Assembly (NCBI GenBank): GCA_008694505.1
Contig: VZDJ01000116.1
Coordinates: 19,333,716 to 19,397,715, forward strand
DNA length: 64,000 bases
From: Cyanoderma ruficeps
Taxonomy: Eukaryota; Chordata; Aves; Passeriformes; Timaliidae
Direction: 5' to 3'
In this document: in pieces, positions 36,473 through 47,588 of the stretch
Position numbering within the stretch: position 1 is the first letter of the stretch
Layout of the letters: each line of letters opens with the position of its first letter
Position numbers and translations under genes: made by a program
The notes under the pieces: generated by a model
What the model was told of the DNA's origin: nothing
Seen by the model: the letters and a program-made list of their open reading frames with translations, nothing else
Databases searched by the model: none

Positions 36473-36606
36473 GTCCAGTGGAGCACGTCCATCTGAGTGT
36501 CCCCTTTGTTGCCATCAGAAATAAGGATGTCAACATTTCTGCAGTAGTTTGGCCCAGCCAGGCAGGCACACTTACCTACTTCTGGTGGTTTGGCAACAGC
36601 ACCAAG
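36473..36606 (+). CDS. SORCS3: SORCS3 exon w11: PKD1/PKD2 junction and PKD2
   Basis: Completes C418 and encodes residues 419-462 (134 nt, phase 1 to 0): PVEHVHLSVPFVAIRNKDVN, ISAVVWPSQAGTLTYFWWFG, NSTK. It begins the second PKD-type domain; TYFWWFGNSTK corresponds to the W-x-F-G-D-G-type strand of PKD folds with the acidic residues replaced. Sequons lie at N438 (NIS) and N459 (NST). Acceptor CACAG; donor GTACAG is weak after the GTA. Confidence 0.96.
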
Positions 36607-36900
36607 GTACAGATACCCTTTGGTTCATTGTTTCTTCCTAAGCTTGTCGCAACAGTCAGGGAACTCTCTCGGCCCTAATAAAAACTTCTTGCCTTGGTCT
36701 GTTTTGTGTTTTAGTTTTTAACTTTTCTGAAAAGGGTTGTCATTATCTGAACTTCAACCTTTGTGTATTTATTTCCTTCTATCTTGTGTTGTTCTTAGGA
36801 GTCATTACTTTCTCCTTCTGGTTGTTATCAGCCCCACTGAGATTTGAAGACCACTGTTATTACCAGTGTTCTCTTGCAACTAAACTGAACTATGTGTGGA

Positions 36901-37040
36901 ATAATGCTGGCCTTCAACACAGTTTTTGAAAACTGCTGGTGTTCAAATAACCAGGGGGGTTTCCATTATGTGCCAGTGTGCAGTACATAATGCTGGATTC
37001 CAACACAGTACTTTAAAGGTCTTGGCGTTCAAATAAACAG
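36901..37040 (+). repeat. Diverged direct repeat, 86-base period
   Basis: A 54-base segment (36901-36954) beginning ATAATGCTGG and ending GTTCAAATAACCAG recurs at 36987-37040 with scattered differences. Shared words are ATAATGCTGG, CAACACAGT and GTTCAAATAA. It is an old local duplication; no known element is recognised. Confidence 0.8.
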
Positions 37041-39657
37041 TTGTATCTAGAATTTCAAGCTGAAGAGTCTGGCTATGTTAGAGAGGGAGATGAGACTTCT
37101 TTGTAGTGAATTTTCAAATGATGTGTATTGTAACTATGTATTATAAAGAGCTTTTTTAGCAATAGTTAAAGTAAGTGAAAATACAAGTTAATGTCATGCT
37201 TTCAAATGGAGAGAGCAGGACTGCCTATTAGCTACAGTTTTTATTATAGGCTTCAGGAGTGAGACAGGCACTATTCTCCATGCTTACAGTTGTGAAATGT
37301 ACAGCTGTTGATTCTGCAATACAGTTTCTGCTGTTATTTACAAAAGCAATTTAAGTCATGTCATTGTCTACATTTGCAATTGAAGGTGTGCACTGAGGTG
37401 AGATTGCAGCAGAAAGAAACGGAATTTACATGAAATACGGAATTTGAGATAAAAAATAAGCACACAAGTATTTTGTTTTCTCTTTGACAAAGCTGCTTAG
37501 TTTTAACCTCTTACCCTAGCTACCAACAATATCAAGAGAGGCAAAATAAAAACAGTAAGTGCTGCTTCTACTGGGATTTTACATCCAATTAGGAAGCTCA
37601 CTGTAAGAACTTGCTGATTTTTGTGGAAACATGGTTGAGGCAGCAGAAGAGCTCAGGAGCAAAAACCATCTACTGTAAATTGGCAAGTTGCTATGCCCTT
37701 GCTGAACTATGGCAACCACCCACATATGCAGATCCAGTCCATTGCAGGTACCAGGTAATTCCACTGAGTTTGTACTGCATTGAAATACAGGCATGCAAAA
37801 TCACAGTTCAGATATTTTTGACACAGTGCTCACACCCGGAGAACCATTAAAGTACATCTGAGACAATTTAGGAACTGGTTAACTTGATCATCCTCTTAAG
37901 CCCTCCAGTGTAGAGTTTTCCTGCCATTGTTTCTGTCCTTGCTATAGAAGTTGATTGGGAATAGGACCTTAACAAAGATTTTTTGAAATAGAAAGCAATT
38001 GAGAAAAGATAGTGCAAAACAGTGGTGTTTGCTGAAAATTTCCACACAGTTCTCACAGAACTTGCTTCTGGGTTGGAAAGATGATCTGTTTTATCTTGTA
38101 GCTTAAATTTCAGACCCAGGCAGATGTGGATGTGTTTGGGATGGCTACTTTGGACACAGCTCTACATGGAGTAGCTGATCCTTTGACACCTTGGCACGAC
38201 TGTACACATTGCTGAAATATGGAAGAGTAAACATGGTGCCACTTACCTGTGTCTGAACCTCAGACCAGAGCACTCTTCAATCTTTGCAGTGTTATCTCCA
38301 GCTACCTCATGGAATGTACTTTAACTCTGACAGAATTATGGCAAGGGATATAGACCTAACTGTATCAGCCACCTTTTTTCAGATGAGCAGCCTGTATCCC
38401 ATCAAAATTCCTCCAGAGATGTTTAATGTATATGTCAGATCTTTCTCTGTGCCCACTCATGAGTGAACAATGGTGTTCTGAGTGGAGGTGGAAGATGGGG
38501 ACACTGAATTAAAAGATGAGGTGTGTAATATTGTGACTGGTATTATTAGGTGATATATTTTAGTTCCATGCTGAGGAATTGCAACTTCTTTTCCTGTTCA
38601 GCCCATAGTCATCCCAGGCAGAATCAGATGTGTGCTGTGTCACTGTGCAGTCCCACTGTCTGTGCTGCTGCACAGGAGAATATTGTCTTAGACACAAACG
38701 ACCTGGCTGAGACTCTTCTACTGCTCTTCCCAACCTGCTGAACTCCTGTACTGAATTTCTACTGTACTGATTTTTGCAGTATGCCCAAAGGCCAATTTGC
38801 CTGGATTAACACAGGTCCAGTTTAATAAATGTATCCAGCTGTCTAATAGGTTTGAGTAAATGAACCTTAAACTACTTGATTTAATTTAGAGTTAGTTTCC
38901 AGGTCTTGGTTCTTGAATTAAAATTAAGGAGTTGGCTAAATGTTAAAATTCCATGATGGAGGTGAAATCACCCATGATAATGGAATGTCCAGCATGCACA
39001 CATACAAAAAGAAAAAAAAATGTAATTTTAAGGGCCAGACTGCATCCTCTTATCTCTCTTTGCACAGAGCCACAACCTGTAACCTCCAGGAGGATTGCTG
39101 ATGTCACTGCAGTTTGACGCAGGCCCATTCAGCTTCTCCAGGGTCTGTGGATATCTCAGTAAATTTTAGCTGGGCCTCCAGGGCTGGCACAAGCTGGTGC
39201 CCTTGGACTGTGTGTGCCATGTGATAAGGCTTTTTTGGTTTTTACTGCTTTTTCAGCTCATGGAGGAGGGGGTTAAAGGAAGGTGGTATTCTAGAGAGAG
39301 AGAAATGTCTTTGCCAGCCTGGCCTGTGCAGGTGGAGATTTTGATTTGGCTATGAAAATGGCACATGTGAGCACTGTTGTGCAGTGCACTCAGGCTGGTG
39401 GCCTGATGAGACAAAGTGTGAGAGCTGAAAGGTGAAAGTTTAGAAGTTTTCCTCTGAAAACAAACTGGCACTGTAGTGAAGGGACAACAGTAATGGTACA
39501 AAGGCTTTGTCTGTTCTCTTAGACTTCTGTGTGCTTTTGCAGTGGAGATTAGTATCCCTGTTTCCATTTTTGTAGTTTCTCTAAATGAAGAGGTTTTTTT
39601 CTATAGACCAGCTGTCAGATCAGTGGCACTGTGAGGGCTGGACCTTTGATTTTCAGT

Positions 39658-40210
39658 TGTGGTGGGTTGACCCTCTTTGGACACCCAGTGCCCACTAAAG
39701 CCAGTCTATCACTCCCCTCCTCACATGGATACATAAAATATAACAAAATCAGGTCACAATAATGACAGAGAGATACCATTAATTACTGCTAAAAAATGAA
39801 ACAGCCTTGACATTGTGATATTAGTGTAATTTATTATCAATCAAATCAGAGTAGGATAATGAGAAATAAAACCAAATCTTAAAACACCTTCCCACATCTC
39901 TCCTTTCTTTGCAGTCTCAATTTCACTCCTGAATTCTCTGCCTCCTCCTTTGCCAGCAGTGCAGGGAGACAGGGAGTGGGGGCTGTGATCAGTTCCTCAC
40001 ATGTTGTCTCTTCCAGTGCTCCTCCTCACGGGAAAGATGCCTCCCACTCTTCCCCTGCTTATGGGAGGGAGTTTCTCCCATGGGAGACAGTTTTCCATTG
40101 ATTTTGTCAATTTGGGCCCTTCCCAGGGCTGCTCCAGTGTGGATCCCTTCCATAGTCACATTCAGTCAGCATTGTCAGCAGGAATTATGCCATGCTTCCA
40201 GCCTGGTTAG
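39658..40210 (+). mobile_element. Degenerate solo LTR of an avian endogenous retrovirus
   Basis: The segment starts TGTGGTGGGTTGACC and continues with CACCCCTCCTC-like blocks, AATCAAATCAGAGTAGGATA, ATGAGAAATAAAACCAAATC (containing an AATAAA signal) and ACACCTTCCCAC. These match in order an LTR family that I remember as abundant in bird, especially songbird, genomes. Repeated GGGA/CCAGTGTGGATCCCTTCC motifs continue to about 40210, where similarity fades. There is no gag, pol or env frame on either side, so this is an isolated, decayed LTR without coding capacity. The family name and the 3' limit are not settled. Confidence 0.65.
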
Positions 40211-40752
40211 CACAGTTTGCCAGCTTGTGGCTGCAGCTTGCTCACAGCATGGACAGGACAGTGCTGGATGGCCTCACTCTGACCTGAGCAGTGTTCTCTG
40301 TGAGAGATAAATGGATTTGTGCTCATAAAAGCAAAGGCTGGCCCTGAATCTTAACAATATGGATTGTTTGAAGAAGCATCTGCATCTTTGGTTTATTTTC
40401 AGTTTGAGGTTGGGTTTTGTACAGCGAATATGGCAGTGCACAGGGCTGCATTCCACTGCACTGATTCTGCATTTGCAGACTGGGGGCTGCTGAGGAGTCC
40501 GTACAATAATGGGTTGCAGTTCAGTGGAATAATATTTCAGGAAGCATTTACTGAAATGAGAGAAACTTCTCCCTGTGGGACACTGCTCATGGGATGGTGT
40601 TTGGGCCTTAGCAGGACATGCAAACTGGCAGCACCACACCTATATCAAGGAGCAAGGCCATTGTTGCCTGGTGGATAAATCAGGTGCATGTTGTGATCCT
40701 GAGTTAATCTCACCCTGATTTTGATGTTGTCATTTGTGTTTGCCTCCTACAG

Positions 40753-40876
40753 CCCCTGATCACCTTGGAGAGCAGCATCTCATACATGTTCACCGTGGAG
40801 GGGATGAACACGGTCACCGTGCAGGTCGCTGGGGGCAACACCCTCATCCAGGACACCAAGGAGGTCGCAGTGCATG
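40753..40876 (+). CDS. SORCS3: SORCS3 exon w12: PKD2 domain
   Basis: Encodes residues 463-503 and one base of E504 (124 nt, phase 0 to 1): PLITLESSISYMFTVEGMNT, VTVQVAGGNTLIQDTKEVAV, H. The strand pattern YMFTVEGMNTVTVQVAGGNTL is the C-terminal half of the second PKD fold. Acceptor CCTACAG; donor GTACTC is weak apart from GTA. Local GC content is raised over the exon relative to the flanking intron, as for several other exons here. Confidence 0.95.
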
Positions 40877-43508
40877 GTACTCTCAGCCTTGTGCTATCAC
40901 ATCTCAGGGGTGAAGGGCAGACAATCATTGCTGGTCCAGAATGAACTCTGGGAACTCGATAATGCCTGGAGGAACCTCTGATGGCAAAGTAGCTCAGACG
41001 TGTCACGATAACAAAATACAGAAGTTAATAGAATGGGGCAGCTAAACAGATTTATACAGCGTTAATAAGGGGGCTGGTGTCTCCTGTGTCTGTTGATCTG
41101 TCTGTACACCTGGACAGGAAACTCCCAGAAATAAAAACAACTTGAACCACACTGCTTCCTTCATCTTCCCAGCTGTGGAAAGAAATAGTCACAGTGCATC
41201 ATTAAGGTGATCTGAATGCAACTGGTGTCTGTCAGTGACTGTATAAATGACAGGGGTCAGGAGGGGTCTGGAAAAGAGGAGAGAAATTACTGTCTTTGGT
41301 ATCGCTGCCCATCCTTTCCCATGGGTAATGTTTGGTATGTTCTTGCCGTATCTGCATGTCACAGGTTTCAAAAAGCACCCTTGGGCAGAAAACAGAGCTT
41401 ACCCTGTTGGGGGCTCACTAAATCCTGAGTGAGAGGGCTCTCTCAGCAGCTTTGACCAGGACTTCTAGAATAATTTCTGCCCTGGGCCAGTCTTTATTTT
41501 CCTTATCCAGTTTTTGGCAAGCAGCATTTGAGGACAAGGTTTTCTTTGAACTTCAGTTTTTTTTGAGAAACCTGGGCTTCAAATAACTTGGGCTACTTCG
41601 AAGCTCAGCACTTTGTGTGTCTTATTTCGGTAATTAAATACAAATAAATGTCCTGCAGTATACTCGGATTTAACAGCAGCTAAAGAAGATATTTATTGAT
41701 TGTCTAGCCATGAAACGCAATAAGCTTTAATAATTTGCTAATGTGATTTAGTAATTCCTTGATTTGCTATTATCAAATATTAGGAACCTTCTACCTCATA
41801 ATTTTGAGCACTGCAAAATGCAGTGTTTACTTGGAAATTTCCATTCTTCCATTAGTTATGGAATAAACATGAATCAAATATATTTAAGAGTGATACCCAC
41901 ATGTGATCTTGAACTTTAGTCCCAGCAGGTCCCACAGAGAGCTCCTGACTCTGTTTTTAAACACCTTGGAATAAATTTTGCCATTCTGTTTAGAAGATCC
42001 AAACTTTTGGGTTCTATCACAAAGAGAAAGTGACCTTTGTGGATCCAGTCCAAATAGTCCTATCCAGTGCTGTGCTGCAGACTGACCTGGTCCAAGGAAG
42101 GAGTCCTTCCAGCCCCTCAGTCTGGTGATGAGTTCAAGTCAGAGCACATAAACGAGTGATGCCTTTAGTAAACATGTACTCTGATAAACTTGTATCCTAA
42201 TCTGTGTCCTGAGCCTAGTGATTATGGGTCTAGGCCATAATCTAGGCATGTATTTCTGGTGTTATCAGTGCAGGGGATTTAGTCAGGTATATTCTCAATT
42301 TGATATTAGCAGAAAAGAATTTGCTCAAAAAACAAAATTGACATGGTACTAAGGGGTCAAAAGTTAAAGACTTTATGTATCTGACTCTGGGTTAAACCTT
42401 CAGAACCTGAGAGACTTTCCTTGCACTCTTTGATACTTGTTTTATTTAAAAATACATTGCACCATCTAAAAAGAAAGACCAATTCTTGCAAAAGATGCCA
42501 TATAAATGGTGTACTGGTACATCCCTGCTTTTCTGTGGATTTCCTCGCTTATACTGTGGCAGGTTTATCTTGATCTGAAACTAGTGCCTTCTTACAAATG
42601 ATTAATGGTACTTACTTGAAGTGTCTAGAGATCAGTTGCTTCAAGGTGAGGCACAGAACATCTCCAGAAACAGAAAGGAGAATCTTTTACACTGAGAACT
42701 TTTATAGAGTGTGGTTCCCATCCCAGATCTCTGGTTCCCATCCCGGGTCTGTGGTTCCCATCCCGGATCTGTGGTTCCCATCCCAGATCTGTGCCTCCCA
42801 CTGGCCCAAATCTGTTGTGCACAGCTGCCATAACGATTCCAGATTTGGTCTTTGGTGAGACCGGTGGGGGAGAGTTGGAATTGGAGAAAAATTAAAATCG
42901 TTCTGTATTTTAAGTCGAGGAAGCTCCTCCCAGCAATCATTCAATCAGGACAGAACTTCAAAGTGTTTTGTCAATAGCCATTGCTTGATGAGCCAGTCAT
43001 TAGCACCGCTGGATTCTCCTTTGTTGGGGAATTAACCACTCCTGGTTTCCCTCCAGGAAGGTAAACAGAAAACATTACTTAAAGCAATGGTTCACTCTGC
43101 AGTTGTACAGACAGGCCTTCCAAATTTCAGCCAGGTGCTGCCTTCATTTGCTGGTCAACCTTCTTGTGAGCAGAATCTGATGAAGTTGAGTGGCAAAATT
43201 ACAAAGCCCAGAGGCATCATCAAGGCATCCTCTCACCTCTCTCATTTTCAAGTCTGTTTCTCTGGGGAAAGCCAGAAGTTGTCATTAGGTCAAAACATTC
43301 TTTATAAGTACCATTACAAGCATTCTTTACTTGCAAGCTTTCTGATCTGCTTAGTGTTAGCCAGCCTTTTTCTTCCTTCTGCCTTTTCTCACTCTCTGGC
43401 TTTAAGATATAGTCCTGCTGTTGTCTTCTGCACCCTTGCCTGTACCCTAAACACTGCATGAGAACATTAAACAATTTAATCTTCTCATAAATACTTTCTC
43501 TATTCCAG
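40877..43508 (+). other. SORCS3: SORCS3 intron 40877-43508
   Basis: A 2632-base intron, donor GTACTC, acceptor ATTCCAG. It contains a 20-base minisatellite at 42711-42800. No other gene or element is recognised. Confidence 0.85.
42711..42800 (+). repeat. 20-base minisatellite, four full units
   Basis: Units of GTGGTTCCCATCCCAGATCT start at 42711, 42731, 42751 and 42771. They vary at only a few positions (for example CCCAG, CCCGG, GGTCT), and a decayed fifth unit begins at 42791. It is open on both strands, which explains the repetitive minus-strand peptides (GMGT and DGNH words) in translation. Copy number may vary between individuals. Confidence 0.92.
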
Positions 43509-43621
43509 AGTATTTCCAATCTCAGCTCCTGTCATTTTCTCCCAACTTGGACTACCACAACCCTGACATCCCCGAATGGAGACAAGATGTTGGCAAAGTC
43601 ATCAAGAGAGCTCTAGCACAG
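43509..43621 (+). CDS. SORCS3: SORCS3 exon w13: membrane-proximal domain, first part
   Basis: Completes E504 and encodes residues 505-541 (113 nt, phase 1 to 0): YFQSQLLSFSPNLDYHNPDI, PEWRQDVGKVIKRALAQ. The NPDIPEWRQDVGKVIKRAL segment is predicted to be helical and is characteristic of the SorCS membrane-proximal domain, which takes part in receptor dimerisation in known SorCS structures. Acceptor TTCCAG, donor GTGAGC. Confidence 0.95.
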
Positions 43622-45450
43622 GTGAGCATCTGTTTCCTTGTCTGCACTAACATTGACTGGGCTGTTGAAACATGCACTTTTTTGACATGCTAGCTTAGAA
43701 AAATGGGTAAGCACAGCAGCGATGACACTGTCAATAAAAATCAATAAAAAGCTTCTTAATATGCTGTATCGTTTTTCAGAGTTGATCTGTATTGCTGATT
43801 TTGTGGAAATACCACAATTACTTTTATTAATACTTCTGTGTGCTTTTCAGCTTTTAATATCCCTGAGGATTTTGCAAATCCTAGATTGTAATAGTATCAT
43901 CATTATTCTTATTTTTCCAAGTTGACATGACAGTATGTACTGTTTTCTATTCCAAATATTTGGTTAGTGTTACTATGTGTTGTTAAGCAGCTGATCCACT
44001 TCATCCCAGAAGACAGACATTGTTGTATTCTGGATACATGAGGAAGATATTTTTATCTCTTTCTGATAGTCAGGAGTTCCACATGCAGCTAAGTGTAGCA
44101 ACTGGTGAATATTTTAAAGCTCTAACCCCTTTCCAACTGGGGCAAAAAATGAGGATTCAGAAAAAAAAATAAACATACCTTTAAAATATAGGATAAAGAG
44201 AGACTTCTGTAGGTGAAAGATACTGAATCTTCCTTTGGGATTAATTAGAATATGTAAACTAGTACTCATATTCTTGCAGGAAAGGGGACAGAATAACTTA
44301 CGATATCAAATAGTCAGGGACTTTAGTTTTGTGTGAAATTAGGAGCTAGATTTAGACAAGCTTTTGTGGGTTTTGCATTCTGCCAAAAATGTATCTTGTT
44401 GGGGTTTCTTTGCTTTAGCTACAGCTGTTCTTAGAAATGGAGGCTGATTATTTTTACTGGGAAAGTACATTCCTGCTCAGCTTTTCTCATCTGCAGCCCA
44501 CTCAAAATTCACAGTTTATAAGAGTTGCCTTGATTGTTTTTCCAGCCTGAAAAAATGCTAGGTTTATTTTTTTTTAAACTGTTTTTCCCTTTTACTGTAT
44601 TCAGAGTCAAGCTTGCAGGAGAAAAATAATTAGCTTGTTTTGAATGGTTACAGAGAACAGCAGAAATCTCAGAGAAGTGCTTGTTTGTGTATCCCAGGAG
44701 GCATGGGCTGCTCCTTTGGTACATCCTGGAGTGAGGCCATGCAGTTTGGGGTGGGACAGGAGCACAGAGCTGCTAATGGAGCTAATGAACCTCGTGTAGC
44801 AGAGCACTTCTGAGGGAGGGGAGCCTTCCTGCCTACTGAGGCTGCATGGCTGGGATTTGGGGAGAAAGGGCAGCAGCCTCTGTGGGCGGGTCTCAGCTGT
44901 GTTTGCCTTGGTTCAGCAAACTGGGCAGCTCCTAGCACTGCCCTCCTGATCAGCCCCAAGAGGAATGTCCCCTCTGGGACGCTGCTATTCATGCCTGGCA
45001 AATGTGGATCCCCATACCTGATAGCAACAAGTGATTGCAGGCACTTTTCTTCATATTGTCCCTGTTAGCTGCACATTTACTGTTGGCTGCTCTGAGATAA
45101 GTCTCTCTGGATCTGACTTTGGGTCAGTTACTCTTTTGTAGCAAGGAGGACTATATGGAACGTTCAGACCTGGAGACATGCTAGGTTTGGGTTTGGGTTG
45201 AGGGGTGCTGTCAAGCCTACATTCACTTCTAGAAAGGAAGTAGAGTTCATCTTTAGCACTTTAGCAGAAGCTCATCTTTAGCAGAAGCTCAATTTCTGAC
45301 CCGCCAAATAGGCAGAAGAGCTCATTAGGACCACAACACCTACAGTGGAACTGGAAAATAACAATTTGAATGGAATGCCATTTCTGGAAGTGAATGGAAA
45401 TATAAGTAGCAAAACAGCAGCTAGAGACGTCCTTTTTACTTTTATTGTAG
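43622..45450 (+). other. SORCS3: SORCS3 intron 43622-45450
   Basis: A 1829-base intron, donor GTGAGC, acceptor TTGTAG. It has a 17-base tandem duplication at 45261-45294 (TTAGCAGAAGCTCATCT and a near copy). A GC-richer patch at 44690-44990 shows no CpG cluster or gene. Confidence 0.85.
45261..45294 (+). repeat. 17-base tandem duplication
   Basis: TTAGCAGAAGCTCATCT at 45261-45277 is followed by TTAGCAGAAGCTCAATT at 45278-45294. It lies about 155 bases upstream of the next exon. Confidence 0.8.
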
Positions 45451-45582
45451 GTGACTGGTATTCCTGATGAGCAGATCCTGGTAGCTGTGTTCCCTGGGCT
45501 GCCTACTTCTGCTGAACTCTTCATACTGCCCCACAAAAACACAACAGAGAGGAGGAAAAGCACCGAGGCCGATCTGGAGCAA
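45451..45582 (+). CDS. SORCS3: SORCS3 exon w14: membrane-proximal domain, middle part
   Basis: Encodes residues 542-585 (132 nt, phase 0 at both ends): VTGIPDEQILVAVFPGLPTS, AELFILPHKNTTERRKSTEA, DLEQ. ILVAVFPGLPTSAELFIL is a pair of hydrophobic strands of the membrane-proximal domain. NTT at N571 is a sequon. The exon is symmetrical in phase, so skipping it would keep the frame. Acceptor TTGTAG, donor GTAAGG. Confidence 0.96.
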
Positions 45583-47488
45583 GTAAGGAAAGAAGGATTC
45601 GTGAAACATTTATTCCTGTCATATTGTTTGCAGATGGGCCCTTGAAGCTGCACAGCATTGGAAGTACTTACAATAAGTGTGGTGGGAATGGATGCATCTG
45701 GGACTGTGGCAGTATAGTTTATGGCATTAAAGAAAATTATTTTCAGAGGAAAACCAGGATTTTTTTATACATCACTGAGATGTGTCATAGTCTACCACTA
45801 GCAGAGATTCTTCCTAAATCAGTGGAGTGTACCTTTCACAGTAGTTACAGCCAAAGGAACCTTGAATATGTACTCCCTCTACTCCCTAGAGGAATGCTAA
45901 TAAAGGGAGGCCAAAGCAGCAAGATAATATACTGAGGTTTGCTAAAAATAAATCAGACTCTTCAGCTCATAGATCACCAAAACAAGACCTCTTTTTTTCT
46001 TTTTTTTTCCTTTTTTTTTTCTCCTGCAGCAGTGAATGGCCTGTGCAAACTATATTTGGAAGTTACAATATCCATCCATTTAGATAAATAGGTAATTACA
46101 GTGATGAATAGCAACAGTGATATGCAGGCAAGGAAAGAACAACAGCAATGGGCTGCTGAAGCTTTCATGTTAGAATTACCAAGTGATTAAATCAGGTCCA
46201 TAAAGGCAAAGGAGTGAAGTACTGCTGGAAAGGCTGTTTGGCTCTAGCTAATGTTCTTGCATGCAGCATTTTTACAGTGTGCAAATTATGTGTGAGCCCA
46301 TTGCCAAGTAACTCTTGGAAGTTTGGATCAAACATTACATCATTTGGAGGACTGGTGCATTCAGTGGCAGTTCTTGTCACCCACTGGGTAAAGTCAATCC
46401 CTGCAGAGTAGATCCTTTGTCCTAGGAAGTTACCAAAGCTGGTCTCTTAAATTTATGGTGGTCAGTGTGCAGGAAAGATGCATTGAGGTGGGAAGGTTTT
46501 GAAAGGCTTTTTGGAGGGATGGTCTTGGACTAATTTCTGTCCTGTTCAGTAGGATCTACCAGTATTAAAACTCCTTCTGAGCAAGCTGTTGTGTCAATAT
46601 TTCATATATTAGTGTTATGCTGACATCTCAATTAGATTTCTGATTAATTGACTATAAGGCCTAAAGCTCTAGTGCTCTAATTTTAGTTGACAGTCTACTC
46701 AGTTTTACTTTGGCACCTGTTGTTGCCTTCTGCTTGAGGGGCTCTGCCTGGAGAGTGGGTCATTAGAACTGCTCATTAGCTGTGCCCTGTCCATCAGAAC
46801 TACTCTGTGGAGATCAGGCATTAACAAACTGAGGCTCTGGGGTGATGTGCTGAGTATGTGCTCTGGGGCAGCCAAATTACCCATCCGAGCTGGGTTGTTG
46901 ATCAGCTCAGCAGTTCCACTATATCCAGTCCAAGGCCCCTTTTCTTAGTGAAGGAGAAATATGGCAAATTTTCCATTGACCTAAGCTGGATTGTCTTATC
47001 CTAAACAACCTATTTAAATAGAAGCTACATGACAGGATCAGTGGAAATAAAGAAATGTAGGTCTGTGTTGCCTAATTTGGTTTCATTATCCACCAATGAA
47101 AGTCCAGTATGTCAGCGATTTCCAAACACGTTTGATCAAACTCAAAGGATGTTGTGGAAGGTGAAAAGGTCCTTAGTTATTTTCCCTCTTCCCATAGCTC
47201 CCCAAAAAAAGAAAAAAAAAGAAAAAGAAAATGCTAACCTTCTAGGTTTGCTTCCCAGGAGAGTTATAACATACAGTGAGAGTTTCATAAGTTTTGTAAG
47301 GGGGACTTACATGCAATGATGTCCAGTTCCACCTAAAGCTCTTGTGCATTTCTCTGCCCTTCCTCAGGCCCTGCTGAAGCCAGTAAGAGATGTCAGCCAC
47401 TATTCATGGGCTTTGTGTGTTCCTGGATATTCTCCAGACTTTGCCATTTTCTATACTGTAACTGTTGTATCTCTTCTTATTTCATCAG
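45583..47488 (+). other. SORCS3: SORCS3 intron 45583-47488
   Basis: A 1906-base intron, donor GTAAGG, acceptor CATCAG. It holds a T-rich tract (about 45991-46021) and an A/GAAAAA-rich tract near 47206-47230. Nothing else is recognised. Confidence 0.85.
45991..46021 (+). repeat. T-rich low-complexity tract
   Basis: Runs of 7 to 11 T's interrupted by C. It is immediately followed by CTCCTGCAG, which imitates a splice acceptor, but the following sequence meets a stop at once in the phase-0 frame. Confidence 0.8.
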
Positions 47489-47588
47489 GTGGTAGAAATC
47501 CTCTTCAATGCTCTCAACCAGAACCTGGTCCAGTTTGAACTGAAGCCCGGTGTTGAAGTGGTTGTGTATGTTACTCAGCTAACGTTAG
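47489..47588 (+). CDS. SORCS3: SORCS3 exon w15: membrane-proximal domain, last part
   Basis: Encodes residues 586-618 and one base of A619 (100 nt, phase 0 to 1): VVEILFNALNQNLVQFELKP, GVEVVVYVTQLTL. A helix (VVEILFNALNQNL) followed by two strands (VQFELKP, VEVVVYVTQLTL) closes the ectodomain before the short stalk. Acceptor ATCAG, donor GTGAGT. Confidence 0.96.

Larger units (their letters stand above)
36607..40752 (+). other. SORCS3: SORCS3 intron 36607-40752
   Basis: A 4146-base intron, donor GTACAG, acceptor CCTACAG. It contains a diverged direct repeat with an 86-base period (36901-37040) and a degenerate retroviral LTR (about 39658-40210). The remaining sequence shows no gene. Confidence 0.85.

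Noticed and set aside
40274..40678. Overlapping frames near the LTR as retroviral gene remnants
   Set aside because: No gag, pol or env motif is recognisable in them; the LTR appears to be solo.
42625..42944. Overlapping minus-strand frames with repeated WDGNH/GMGT-type words as a repeat protein
   Set aside because: They are translations of the 20-base minisatellite in different frames and lack start context, splice support or continuation.
45991..46029. T-rich tract plus CTCCTGCAG as a hidden exon acceptor
   Set aside because: The sequence after the CAG runs into TGA in the phase-0 frame within two codons, and no donor with an open frame follows.
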